64,000 nt of DNA from contig NZ_JAKKOQ010000014.1 of the NCBI RefSeq assembly GCF_021738965.1, forward strand, positions 124,001-188,000, read 5' to 3'. Shown here in pieces: positions 16,475-25,421 of this stretch; within the stretch, counting starts at the first letter, position 1; every line of letters starts with the position of its first letter. A program made the position numbers and the translations under genes. The notes under the pieces are model-generated. The model had not been told where the DNA came from and did not search any database. It saw nothing but the letters and a program-made list of their open reading frames with translations. The DNA is from Gordonia zhenghanii (GTDB taxonomy: Bacteria; Actinomycetota; Actinomycetes; Mycobacteriales; Mycobacteriaceae).

Positions 16475-17428
16475 TCATCGAACGGTCACCTGCACCCGCA
16501 ATGGACCTCCTGGCGGGAACGCCTGCCCCCACAGATCGGTGAAAGCGTTGGCATTCACCCGAATTCCCCGCAACTGTCCGGTCACCGGCAGCAGTGCTGC
16601 GGCGATGTGCCCGAACTCGGGCACGATCGTCCCCAGTCGTTCGAGCAGACCGGTCATGAACGGCCCCACTTCGGCCGTCCACACGTCAGTCCGCTCCGAC
16701 ATCTCACCGAATCTGCCGAGCTGCACCAGCAGGGACCCGAGGGCGGGGTTCAATCGCTTCAAGGTCTCATCGACGGGGCGCAGCAAGTCCGGTCCTCGCA
16801 TGTCCATGAAGCGCTCGTCGAGTTCTTGAGCAAGCCGGAATAGTCCGCGAATGACGGGCGTCTTGTCGTGAATCGTCGATTGCATCAAGTCCACGGTCGT
16901 CGCTGCGTCCGCGAGCGCGGCATCATCAGAGGTCACCGTCACCAGGAGGTCGGCCATCTCGCGCACCATCCCGGGGTCGATCAGCTCGCCGAGACGGTCG
17001 ATCTTCGCCAGCACCGAGCCGACCGCAGGCATGGTCTCGACCTGGTCGGGACCTATGCGTGATCCGTCCCGTAGATACGGTCCGCCGGATCGTTCCGGCC
17101 GGAAGTCGAGGTACTGCTCGCCCGCCGCGGACAAGTTCTGCACTATGACGGGCGAGCTCACCGGAATGCGGACCTCGTCGTCGATGGTGAGCGTCACGTC
17201 GACACCGTTCCGGTGGGTCTGAATCGACCGCAGGGACCCGACTTCGAATCCGAATCTGGTCACGGCCGCGGTATCCGTCAGTCCCCCGGTCTCGTCCATG
17301 GTGATGACGACTTGGTAAGTGCCTTTGCGTGGATCCAGGCCGAGCACGCTGAGCGCGACGTACGTCCCCGCGACGAGCAGTACCGCGATCAGTGCAATAC
17401 ACCCGCGCAGGCCCTGAGCAGTTCTCAT
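16475..17428 (-). CDS. mceF: Mce family protein, position F
   Basis: 317 residues from the ATG at 17428, immediately after the mceE stop. A signal anchor at ~8-28 is followed by the MlaD/Mce domain at ~35-120 (KGTYQVVITMDETGGL, GFEVGSLRSI, EQYLDFRP) and a helical domain. It is shorter than many MceF proteins and lacks their long low-complexity tail. Sixth mce gene of the operon; subunit of the periplasm-spanning lipid channel. Confidence 0.85.
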   Translation of the reverse strand: MRTAQGLRGCIALIAVLLVAGTYVALSVLGLDPRKGTYQVVITMDETGGLTDTAAVTRFGFEVGSLRSIQTHRNGVDVTLTIDDEVRIPVSSPVIVQNLSAAGEQYLDFRPERSGGPYLRDGSRIGPDQVETMPAVGSVLAKIDRLGELIDPGMVREMADLLVTVTSDDAALADAATTVDLMQSTIHDKTPVIRGLFRLAQELDERFMDMRGPDLLRPVDETLKRLNPALGSLLVQLGRFGEMSERTDVWTAEVGPFMTGLLERLGTIVPEFGHIAAALLPVTGQLRGIRVNANAFTDLWGQAFPPGGPLRVQVTVR

Positions 17429-17429
17429 C

Positions 17430-18428
17430 TCACACCATGCCGATCGCACGCAGGAAGTCGACGACTCTGGTCGCCTGTACGTTCCGATGATCGATACGCC
17501 GCACGTCGACCTCGCCGCCGTCTCGGACGAACGGGGCGACCTTCCGCACGAGTAGGTCGCGTACCTCCAGCGCATTCTGTCCGAGGGTTCGATCGGATCT
17601 CGCGATCTCCATCAGCCACGGATCGACGGTGGCCAGCATGGTCTTGAGGTCGGAATACGTCGTCGTGTTCAAGAGGTTGCTGCCGGGTCTCGTGACGAGC
17701 CGCAGATTCGAAATGAGATCGACGAGCGAGAGGAACAGTTCCTGCATCTTTCCGAACCGTTCCGGACCGATGGTCAGCACACGCTCGACCGTCTTCCGGT
17801 GTTCGCTGACCGTCCCGATCAGACCTCCGGCGCTGGTCAAAGCGTGATCGATCTGCTGCGTCGAATCTCCGATGTCGATCAACTGCTCGGTGGCCGTCTT
17901 GGCGAGTCTCGAGAGCTCCTCAGGCTGATCCGGCAGCGCCTCGTTCAGCTGTGCGATCGCGTCTTGCGATCGTCCGAGAAGCCCGCCGTTGAGGAGTTGG
18001 GACACGCGCAGCATCACGGTCTCGACATTGTCCGGGGGCGCTGTCCTGTCCACGGTGATCGTCTCGCCTGCCGACAGGTACGGCCCGGCGGCCCCGGGTG
18101 GCGTCGACAGGGCGATGTACATGTCGCCCAGGAGAGTCTCCTGTTCGAGCGCAGCGAACGCGGATTCGGGAATCTCGACGCCGCGATCGATGGCTACCGT
18201 TGCTATCGCGACGTCCTTCTCCAAACGGACTGCGCTGAGGTCGCCGACCCGCACACCGTCCAACAGGACGCTGGCACCGGACGGAACGTTGAGCACGCTC
18301 TCGAATTCGATGTCGAGGCTGTACGACGAGGCGCTGTCGGTGACGCCGGGCAATGATCCACACCCGGACAGTCCGGCAACCATCGCGATCACGAGGGCGC
18401 TGATTCCCAACCTGCGTAGCGCGATCAT
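17430..18428 (-). CDS. mceE: Mce family lipoprotein, position E
   Basis: 332 residues from the ATG at 18428, which overlaps the mceD stop (ATGA). A lipoprotein signal with lipobox LSGC at residues ~20-23 identifies it as the E-position lipoprotein (LprK type). Mce domain ~40-120 (FESVLNVPSGASVLLDGVRVG), then a helical region. Anchored to the outer face of the membrane within the Mce hexamer. Confidence 0.9.
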   Translation of the reverse strand: MIALRRLGISALVIAMVAGLSGCGSLPGVTDSASSYSLDIEFESVLNVPSGASVLLDGVRVGDLSAVRLEKDVAIATVAIDRGVEIPESAFAALEQETLLGDMYIALSTPPGAAGPYLSAGETITVDRTAPPDNVETVMLRVSQLLNGGLLGRSQDAIAQLNEALPDQPEELSRLAKTATEQLIDIGDSTQQIDHALTSAGGLIGTVSEHRKTVERVLTIGPERFGKMQELFLSLVDLISNLRLVTRPGSNLLNTTTYSDLKTMLATVDPWLMEIARSDRTLGQNALEVRDLLVRKVAPFVRDGGEVDVRRIDHRNVQATRVVDFLRAIGMV

Positions 18429-19555
18429 CGTGCGCCTCCCAAGATCAACTGCACCAGACCGGTTTCTGCCGCGACCGCTCGCGTACACGTCCGCTCGTTC
18501 AGTGCCGCGCACAAGGCGGCTTCATCGGATCGGGTGATCGGGAGGGTCGGTGGCGTCCACTGCACGCGGAGGGCACCGGTCTCCGGGTCGAAGATGCGGT
18601 CTGTGACGGTAGCCAGTCCCGGCAGCTGGGCGACAGCTTGAGCGATGTGAGTCGCGAAAGGCGCCAGCACCCGTATCCACGGGGTGAACAGGTCGATCAG
18701 GCCGAGTACCCGGTCGCCGAACCGGGCGATGTTCCGCCCGACGACCGGTACCCACCTGATGGCGGAGGCGAGCGTCGCAGAGAACTCCTCGGAGAACGCG
18801 GTGAACGCCAGTCCCGCGACGTTGATCGTTTCGAGAGTCTCCGCGATGTCCGGCCATTTGCTGGCTGCCTCTCTCAGGAGGATGTCGCTGTTGTCCAGGA
18901 TCCGCCGGATCATCGCGTCCGCCTGGTTGGGATTGCCTTGGGCGGTGAGGACGTCGCGCATCAGCTGCACAATGTCGTCTCCGCGTCCGCCGAAGTTCTT
19001 CGCGAACGTCTCGGTGACCTGGGCGAGGTCATTGGTGCCACCCAGGGCGGGTTGTCGGCTGTCACTGCCCATGACCTCGGTCAGCAGATCGTCGACCGCT
19101 TTGAAACCGGCACTCGTCCCGCGCGGCGTAGTGGTCCGCTCGACAGGGATGCACTCGTCGCCGGTGAACTTCGGGCCGCCGGTGTATGGCCGGTCGAACT
19201 CCACTCGTCGGTCAGCGACGATCGAACTGTCGATCAGGACTGCTCCGGCATCTGCAGGCAGAACCAGGGTCTGCTCGACAGACGTCGTGACCCGCACGCC
19301 GCCCTTGCGTGGCTCAATCGAAGCGACCGTGCCCACCGGCAGTCCCATCAGCTCGACGGCATTGCCTTCGTATAGGCCGGCCGAGTCGGCGAAGTCGATA
19401 CACACATCTCTGGTGAGCAGGTTCTCGCTGACCCGGGGCCAGACGAAGTACGCGGCCGTACCGGCGACGACTGCTGTCACGAGCAGGAGTGCGATGGCTA
19501 CCAGCATATGGCGGCGGCGAGTCTGCGATGTCTGTCCGGTCTCAGGTGTGCTCAT
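18425..19555 (-). CDS. mceD: Mce family protein, position D
   Basis: 376 residues. Signal anchor at ~15-35 (LVAIALLLVTAVVAGTAAYFVW), Mce domain ~45-130 (YEGNAVELMGLPVGTVASI), then a long helical domain and a C-terminal tail. Three bp separate it from mceC, and it overlaps mceE by four bases. Confidence 0.9.
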   Translation of the reverse strand: MSTPETGQTSQTRRRHMLVAIALLLVTAVVAGTAAYFVWPRVSENLLTRDVCIDFADSAGLYEGNAVELMGLPVGTVASIEPRKGGVRVTTSVEQTLVLPADAGAVLIDSSIVADRRVEFDRPYTGGPKFTGDECIPVERTTTPRGTSAGFKAVDDLLTEVMGSDSRQPALGGTNDLAQVTETFAKNFGGRGDDIVQLMRDVLTAQGNPNQADAMIRRILDNSDILLREAASKWPDIAETLETINVAGLAFTAFSEEFSATLASAIRWVPVVGRNIARFGDRVLGLIDLFTPWIRVLAPFATHIAQAVAQLPGLATVTDRIFDPETGALRVQWTPPTLPITRSDEAALCAALNERTCTRAVAAETGLVQLILGGAR

Positions 19556-19558
19556 CGG

Positions 19559-20596
19559 TCAGCACTCCTTTCCCGGAGACGGAACGCACAGGTCGACGCC
19601 GGTGACCGGACGCTTCCCCTGGTCGAGGGTGACACCGCCGGATCCGAGCAGAGTGCGGGCAGTCGACAGCGCGGATTCGACGTCGCCCACCGCCTTGTCG
19701 ACGGTCTGCGCTTTCGGCTCCAGCCGTTCGAGGAGGTCGGCCAGGTCATTGACCGGACCCTCTATCCGCTGCGCGTATGCCGTGACCGGTCGCTCGAGTA
19801 AGACGATGAGGCGCTTGAGGAGGTTGAAGACGCGGCGGACCTGGACGTGACGTACTCCGAGTTCTGATCCGATATCGCTGAGGCTGGCGATCAGCGTGAA
19901 GAGGATCTTCCTGTCGGCGGCCGTTGCTGCAACGTACTCGTCGCTCATCTGCAGGGTGGTCTGCATCTGGTCCGCTCGGGTGGCGAGCTGGGATGCCAGG
20001 TTCGCCGTGGCGTCGAGAACGTCGCGCCCCAGCCATGGTTCGGCTGTCATCCCTTCATGTACTCGATCGATCACCGTACGGAGTCTCGATCCGTCCAGCG
20101 CCTGCATCTTCGGTGTCGCCTGCTCCAGGATCGACGACAGATCGTAGGTTCCGGTCACTTTGACCGCCGGGATGATCCCGTCACCGAGCGGTTCGCCGCC
20201 TTTGGGTTTGACTTGCAGGAATCGGCCCCCGACCGGTGTCAGGAGCCTGACGGCGATGGCCGTATCGGATCCGATGTGCTCGCCCTCGCGCACCGTGAAA
20301 CGCACATGGACGCGGTCACCGTCGATGTCGAGCGACTCCACGCTGCCAACTCGGATGCCGGCGATCCGCACCTGGTCGCCGGCTCGGACACCGGACGCGT
20401 TGACGAACTCGGCGCTCAACCGCTGGTACCCCGGGGACACCACGTACAGCACACCGAGCACTGCCGAGATGACTGCTAGGACCGCCACCGCCGACAGCCC
20501 GATCCCGATCTGCTGCCGGCGTGCGATACGCGCTCCCCTGGGCGGGCCCGCCCCCAGGAGGTCGACGAATTTGTCTGCGATCGCGGAGCGCTTCAT
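19559..20596 (-). CDS. mceC: Mce family protein, position C
   Basis: 345 residues from the ATG at 20596, which overlaps the mceB stop as ATGA, the coupling used elsewhere in this operon; an ATG two codons earlier is possible. Signal anchor at ~28-50, Mce domain ~55-140 (ASGVRAGDQVRIAGIRVGSVES), followed by the coiled helical domain. Confidence 0.9.
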   Translation of the reverse strand: MKRSAIADKFVDLLGAGPPRGARIARRQQIGIGLSAVAVLAVISAVLGVLYVVSPGYQRLSAEFVNASGVRAGDQVRIAGIRVGSVESLDIDGDRVHVRFTVREGEHIGSDTAIAVRLLTPVGGRFLQVKPKGGEPLGDGIIPAVKVTGTYDLSSILEQATPKMQALDGSRLRTVIDRVHEGMTAEPWLGRDVLDATANLASQLATRADQMQTTLQMSDEYVAATAADRKILFTLIASLSDIGSELGVRHVQVRRVFNLLKRLIVLLERPVTAYAQRIEGPVNDLADLLERLEPKAQTVDKAVGDVESALSTARTLLGSGGVTLDQGKRPVTGVDLCVPSPGKEC

Positions 20597-21597
20597 CGGC
20601 ATACCACCACGTCGCGCCCGCCTACCAGGACTTGGGTGATCATCGGAAGGTCCAGGCGCCCGTTCGTGCATGAGTACGTGGCGGCCGCATTTCTGTCGGC
20701 TCCGCGATTCATGCTGTCCAGGAGACCCGGGACGGCCTCGAGTAACTGGAGAAGCTGCGGCGTGAACGGCACCACGCGGTGCATGAAAGCGTCGAGTGGA
20801 CCGTAATTGGAGTCGTAGCTGCCCTGCATGGTCTCGAGCAGGTCGACGAGCGGAACGAGCACCTTGTCGCCGTACGCCAATGACTCCTTAACCGTCTGGA
20901 TCCGCGTCGTGAACTTCATGATCGTGGCGTTCAGGTTTTCCACGAGCGTCGCGACTTGTCCCGAACGCCCTTCGATCTGGGCGGCGAGCTCGCTGACGTT
21001 GTCCACGAGTCCCACCAGCACGGCATCTCGACGCTTCACCAAGCCTGCGATCTTGCCCACGGCTTCGGCAGCCGGCCCGAGCCCACGGCGGTCGCCCTGC
21101 AACAGGAGCGCCACGTTCTCGGCGAAGTCGTTCAGGATCTTCGGGTCGACATCTCCGATCAGGGGCGCGACGCTGTTGAAGAGCGCCGTCACATCGAAGG
21201 AAGGAATGGTCCGCGAAGTCGGAATGTCTGCCGATCGCTCCTGCCTAGGGGCTGGGCCCGGCTTGCCGACCACTTCGAGATAGTGCTGACCTACCAAGTT
21301 CTGGTATCGGACGGCGATGACCGTATCGCTCTCGAGTCGGTGATCGTCGGCCACCGTGAACCCCACGCGCGCCAGGGGACCGACCAACTCCACGGATTCG
21401 ACCTTGCCCACCGCGACACCGGAGATGCGGACTGCGTCACCGGTGTACAAGCCGGAGACGTCGGTGAACAGTGCAGAGTAGGCGATCATGTCGCCGGGCA
21501 CCGGCGAGCGCATAATCCGCACCACTACGAACGATCCGGCACAGATCACGAGAACGAATGCGGTGATCAGGATCAGCGACTGTCGCGGCGTCTTCAT
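20593..21597 (-). CDS. mceB: Mce family protein, position B
   Basis: 334 residues. Signal anchor at ~8-28, Mce domain ~35-120 (VSGLYTGDAVRISGVAVGKVES, QHYLEV), helical domain to ~290 and a short C-terminal domain with two Cys. Start overlaps the mceA stop by four bases (ATGA). Confidence 0.9.
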   Translation of the reverse strand: MKTPRQSLILITAFVLVICAGSFVVVRIMRSPVPGDMIAYSALFTDVSGLYTGDAVRISGVAVGKVESVELVGPLARVGFTVADDHRLESDTVIAVRYQNLVGQHYLEVVGKPGPAPRQERSADIPTSRTIPSFDVTALFNSVAPLIGDVDPKILNDFAENVALLLQGDRRGLGPAAEAVGKIAGLVKRRDAVLVGLVDNVSELAAQIEGRSGQVATLVENLNATIMKFTTRIQTVKESLAYGDKVLVPLVDLLETMQGSYDSNYGPLDAFMHRVVPFTPQLLQLLEAVPGLLDSMNRGADRNAAATYSCTNGRLDLPMITQVLVGGRDVVVCR

Positions 21598-22649
21598 CGG
21601 CTCCGTCCCTCGCGTTCTTTCGACAGCAGCGGCGTCGCGATCTGCGGAGCTTTGGTCAGGAGCACGTCGACCAGGAGCCGAACGCCTCCGTCGTCACCCC
21701 TCTGGAAGGCGTCTCCGGTCCTGCGGACGAGTCCGGTCAGTTTCGAATACGCGTGCGGGATGGTGCCGACCGATGCGACGACGGGTACCGAGAAGTCGAG
21801 CGCCACATCGATGAGCGACCGCAGGTACGGCGCGTTCTCGCCGAGGATTCTCCCGAACGGCGCCACGAATCGGTCGCTCACGCCGTCCAGACCTGCGCGC
21901 GCGGTATCGAGGCCGCCCGGGTCATCGAGGTACTCGGAAGTTTCGAGGACGTTGTCGATCAGGTCGATCGCCGGAACGACGACCGGCGTCACCGCCTCCA
22001 GGACTGTGTTCAGGTCGGCGAGGACTCGGCCGACCGGCATCTTCTGATCGTCTGCGAGCCCCGACAACAGCGGCAGTGCTTCCCGTACGAGCGCGATTCC
22101 GGGCTCGCTGTATCGCAGCACCGTGTCGAACGCCTTGAGGACTTCGGGGTCACTGAGGGTGGACGTCAGTGACCCCGCCCGCCCCAGCACGTTCGTGAGT
22201 GTTCCCAGTCCGGAGCTTCCACCGGGAACGTCGATCATCTGACCGTCGTGAAGCGGGCGCGGGTCTATACCGGTCGGGACCAGTCCGATACTGGCACCCG
22301 CGAAGATATTCGAGGCCGTATAGCTCGGTATCAGGTCTGTGGTCAATCCAGTGGATTGACCGGGTTCGGTGCTCAGTTCGATGCGTTGGCGTCCATGGTC
22401 GGTGACGACGATGGACTCGACTTCCCCGATCCGGTACCCGTGGAACTTGACGTCCGAGCCGGCCGCCACACCGTCACCGACGCGGTCGGTGATCAGCACG
22501 AAGTGGAACCGGTCGGCGAAGTCGCCATCGGACCACTTCCACAACGCGACACCCGTCACGGCAAGCGCTGCGACGACCATCAGCCCCATGACACGCAGTA
22601 CCCCGGGTTTCGGTTCCCGTCCAGAGGGGTCGTTCCACAGTGGCACCAC
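21594..22649 (-). CDS. mceA: Mce family protein, position A
   Basis: 351 residues, GTG start one base after the yrbEB stop. Signal anchor at ~18-38; Mce domain ~45-130 (GDGVAAGSDVKFHGYRIGEVES); a helical domain includes SNIFAGASIGLVP, a motif common in MceA. First of six consecutive mce genes; predicted to form the tube through which lipids pass to the YrbE permease. Confidence 0.9.
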   Translation of the reverse strand: MVPLWNDPSGREPKPGVLRVMGLMVVAALAVTGVALWKWSDGDFADRFHFVLITDRVGDGVAAGSDVKFHGYRIGEVESIVVTDHGRQRIELSTEPGQSTGLTTDLIPSYTASNIFAGASIGLVPTGIDPRPLHDGQMIDVPGGSSGLGTLTNVLGRAGSLTSTLSDPEVLKAFDTVLRYSEPGIALVREALPLLSGLADDQKMPVGRVLADLNTVLEAVTPVVVPAIDLIDNVLETSEYLDDPGGLDTARAGLDGVSDRFVAPFGRILGENAPYLRSLIDVALDFSVPVVASVGTIPHAYSKLTGLVRRTGDAFQRGDDGGVRLLVDVLLTKAPQIATPLLSKEREGRSR

Positions 22650-22650
22650 A

Positions 22651-23517
22651 TCACCCCGAGATCTGCACGCCGGAGTCGAAACCCCACAGCACGAGGGTGA
22701 GGATCATGTCCAGACTCACCACGATCACCAGGCTTGCCCGGATCGCCCGTCCGGCGGCTGTTCCGACTCCTTCCGGCCCGCCCATCGCGTAATAACCCTG
22801 ATAGCTGTGGATCAGCACGATCGCCACCACGAAGACGATGACTTTGACGATCGAGTACAGGACGTCGGTCGACGACACGAAGGCCGTGAAGTAATGCTGG
22901 TAGGTGCCGACTGATTGCTGATGGATCACTGCGACCAGTACTTCGCACGCAAGATAGGACGTCATCAACGTCATCAGGTAGAGGGGCACGATCGACAGCA
23001 CGCTCGCCACCACGCGCGTGCCCACCACGAACGGCACCGGTCGGATCGCCGAAGCCTCCATCGCATCGACCTCCTCGGAGATCCTCATCGCGCCCACTTC
23101 CGCGGTGATGCGGCAGCCGACCTGCGCCGCGAAACCCACTGCCGCGATCAGCGGACCGAGCTCGCGAGTGACCGCGTAGCCCGATACGAACCCCGTCAGC
23201 GGCCCCATGTTCACCATGTCGAGGAGTGCGAATCCCTGAATACCGACGGTTCCCCCGACCGCGATACCGAGGACTGCGAGCACCCCAAGCATTCCACCGC
23301 CGACGACGACCGACCCGTTTCCGAAAGCGATGGAACCGATGTGCATCAGCACCTGCTTGCGGTAACGGAGCACTGCGATCGGCAACGACCTGACGACCGC
23401 CAGGACGAAATAGAACTGATGACCGATCATCGCGCTCCCCGTGAGCGGGCGTTTTGTTGCCGCTCGCGCAACGCGAATGATCGGGCCGACAGTCGGTGGG
23501 TAATACGTCGATGCCAT
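22651..23517 (-). CDS. yrbEB: MlaE/YrbE family ABC permease, subunit B
   Basis: 288 residues from the ATG at 23517, which shares its A with the yrbEA stop (TGATG). Five or six hydrophobic segments; family motifs TRELGPLIAAVGFAAQVGCRITAEVGAMRISEEVDAMEA are present in the middle (positions ~125-165). Inner-membrane permease of the Mce importer. The ATPase (MceG/Mkl) is not encoded nearby, as is normal. Confidence 0.92.
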   Translation of the reverse strand: MASTYYPPTVGPIIRVARAATKRPLTGSAMIGHQFYFVLAVVRSLPIAVLRYRKQVLMHIGSIAFGNGSVVVGGGMLGVLAVLGIAVGGTVGIQGFALLDMVNMGPLTGFVSGYAVTRELGPLIAAVGFAAQVGCRITAEVGAMRISEEVDAMEASAIRPVPFVVGTRVVASVLSIVPLYLMTLMTSYLACEVLVAVIHQQSVGTYQHYFTAFVSSTDVLYSIVKVIVFVVAIVLIHSYQGYYAMGGPEGVGTAAGRAIRASLVIVVSLDMILTLVLWGFDSGVQISG

Positions 23518-24344
23518 CAGAGCACCCTCGGCGGAAAGAACATCGTCGTCACCTGGGTGATCGCCAGATTGAGAGCGAAGGCTGCGACGACGCCGATGAC
23601 GACGCTGGCATTCACTGAATCGGCGACCGCCTTCGCCCCGTGCTTGGTTTCCATTCCCCGCTGACACGCCACAACCGCGACGACCGCCGCGAACACCATG
23701 GACTTGCCGAGAGCGATTGCGATGTCGGTGAAACTCGCGAACGATGCGAACGACATGAGATAGGAGCCCGGGGCGACGCCCTGGACGGTCACTGCCACGA
23801 CGAAACCCGTAGCCAAGCCCATGATGATGGTGAGCGCGCAGATGAGCGGTCCCACGACGAGCATCGCCGCGACCCGGGGGGCCACGAGGCGGCGGATGGG
23901 ATCGATTCCCATCGTTCGCAGCGCATCGATCTCCTCACGCAGGATCCGCGCACCCAGATCAGCGGCCACCGCGGCTCCGGCAGCACCCCCGAGAAGGAGC
24001 GCGGCCACCATCGGCGCACCTTGTTGTATGACGCCGAGCCCGCCAGCAGCACCGGAGATCGACGTCGCACCTACTTGCTGCGTTAAACTGCCGACCTGCA
24101 CGGACACGATGACGCCGAAAGGTATCGACACCAGGATCGTCGGCGTCGCTGTCACCGTGATCATGAACCACGTGAGGGATACGAAGTCGCGAACCGGGAA
24201 CCTCCGCCGGACGATGTCCCTGCCTCCCAGCACGACGGTTGCGACGCTCAACTGGACAGCTCGACCGAACGTCGCAAGCGAACCCATGACCGTCTTCTGG
24301 ACGTAGGCGTCACCCCGATCGAAAAGCCTGGTCGCAATGCTCAT
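23517..24344 (-). CDS. yrbEA: MlaE/YrbE family ABC permease, subunit A
   Basis: 275 residues, five to six hydrophobic segments. Conserved middle block GAAGAAVAADLGARILREE followed by IDALRTMGIDPI at ~120-155 matches YrbE1A-type permeases. Its start overlaps the stop of the alpha/beta hydrolase gene (ATGA), so the hydrolase is part of the operon. Confidence 0.92.
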   Translation of the reverse strand: MSIATRLFDRGDAYVQKTVMGSLATFGRAVQLSVATVVLGGRDIVRRRFPVRDFVSLTWFMITVTATPTILVSIPFGVIVSVQVGSLTQQVGATSISGAAGGLGVIQQGAPMVAALLLGGAAGAAVAADLGARILREEIDALRTMGIDPIRRLVAPRVAAMLVVGPLICALTIIMGLATGFVVAVTVQGVAPGSYLMSFASFASFTDIAIALGKSMVFAAVVAVVACQRGMETKHGAKAVADSVNASVVIGVVAAFALNLAITQVTTMFFPPRVL

Positions 24345-25324
24345 GCAGAGCGTCTTCTCTCATCAGCCACCAGGTGACGCACGATATGGTCGGCCATCCG
24401 GTTCAGCGCGACCCGTGCCTCTGGAATGAGATCGGCACCCGCTTGGAAGACGTGTACCTGCCCTGGGTACAGCTCTAGAGCTACGTCGCCCCTGGCGGCC
24501 GCGCTGAGCGCGACCAGCGCGTCGGAGTCCGGTCGCAGGATCTCGTCCGATCCGACCTGGATCAGCAGAGGAGGTAACTGGGCGAGTTCGGTCGAACTCG
24601 CGGTCGCGATCTCGCGCAACGAACGCAGGTACTCCACATCAGGTTCGGCCACTGAGATTTCGCGCCACATGGTGGTCAGCGCCGTTGGGGGAATCAGCGG
24701 GTCGCAGTTCGATTCGGGAGCGCGGAGTTTTCCCGTTGGGTCCAGGTCGATGATCGGGGACATGCAGCCGATGCAAGCAACCCTGCCGGTGCCTCCGCGT
24801 TCCGCGGCCCGGGCGACCATGAGTGCCAGGTAGCCTCCGGCTGAGTCCCCCACGATGGCGATCTTGTCCACCGACACACCGGAATCGATGATTCGCTGCA
24901 GGGCTTCGAGGCAGTCGCTTATCGATGTGCTCATGGAGTGGTGCGGCAGTTGACGATAGGCGACGGCGAACGCCGAGACACCTGTTGTACGGACGATTCT
25001 CGACACCAGCCGACGGTGGCTGCGTATCCCGCCGACCAGGAACGCCCCGCCGTGCAGGTACAGGATCGCGCCATCACGTGGCGACCCTCCGCGATCGGTG
25101 CGTTCCATCGCACAGTGGGTGAGCGCTATCCGGCTGCGGCGCACTCCCCGGACCGCGGGAAGCAGCGCGGTCGCAACCTCGAGCGCCCAGTACGGCCAAG
25201 GGAATCTGGGGAACTTCGCCCACAACGCGAGCACCGGCCGGGCCGTCGCCCTGATCAAGACCCGTGCGACGCGCGAGGTCACACTGCGCCCCGGATAGGT
25301 CCACACCACGGACTCGGCCATCAC
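24341..25324 (-). CDS. Alpha/beta hydrolase (hormone-sensitive lipase family)
   Basis: 327 residues. Oxyanion-hole motif HGGAF near residue 92, nucleophile GDSAGG near 160, acid Asp in DEILRPD near 265, and His in GQVHVFQ near 295: the full HSL-family triad. Probably an esterase or lipase; a hydrophobic N-terminal part suggests membrane contact. It is the first gene of the mce operon, coupled by a four-base overlap to yrbEA. Could hydrolyse an ester before import or the ester made by the Baeyer-Villiger enzyme (inference). Confidence 0.88.
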   Translation of the reverse strand: MMAESVVWTYPGRSVTSRVARVLIRATARPVLALWAKFPRFPWPYWALEVATALLPAVRGVRRSRIALTHCAMERTDRGGSPRDGAILYLHGGAFLVGGIRSHRRLVSRIVRTTGVSAFAVAYRQLPHHSMSTSISDCLEALQRIIDSGVSVDKIAIVGDSAGGYLALMVARAAERGGTGRVACIGCMSPIIDLDPTGKLRAPESNCDPLIPPTALTTMWREISVAEPDVEYLRSLREIATASSTELAQLPPLLIQVGSDEILRPDSDALVALSAAARGDVALELYPGQVHVFQAGADLIPEARVALNRMADHIVRHLVADERRRSA

Positions 25325-25421
25325 TTCCCCTTCACCTGGGATCTGGTCGTACGTAACATTAGTTAGACTGACACGCCATTCCCACTAAGTCCAGAGAATC
25401 GGCCGAACTCCTTCGTGTCCT

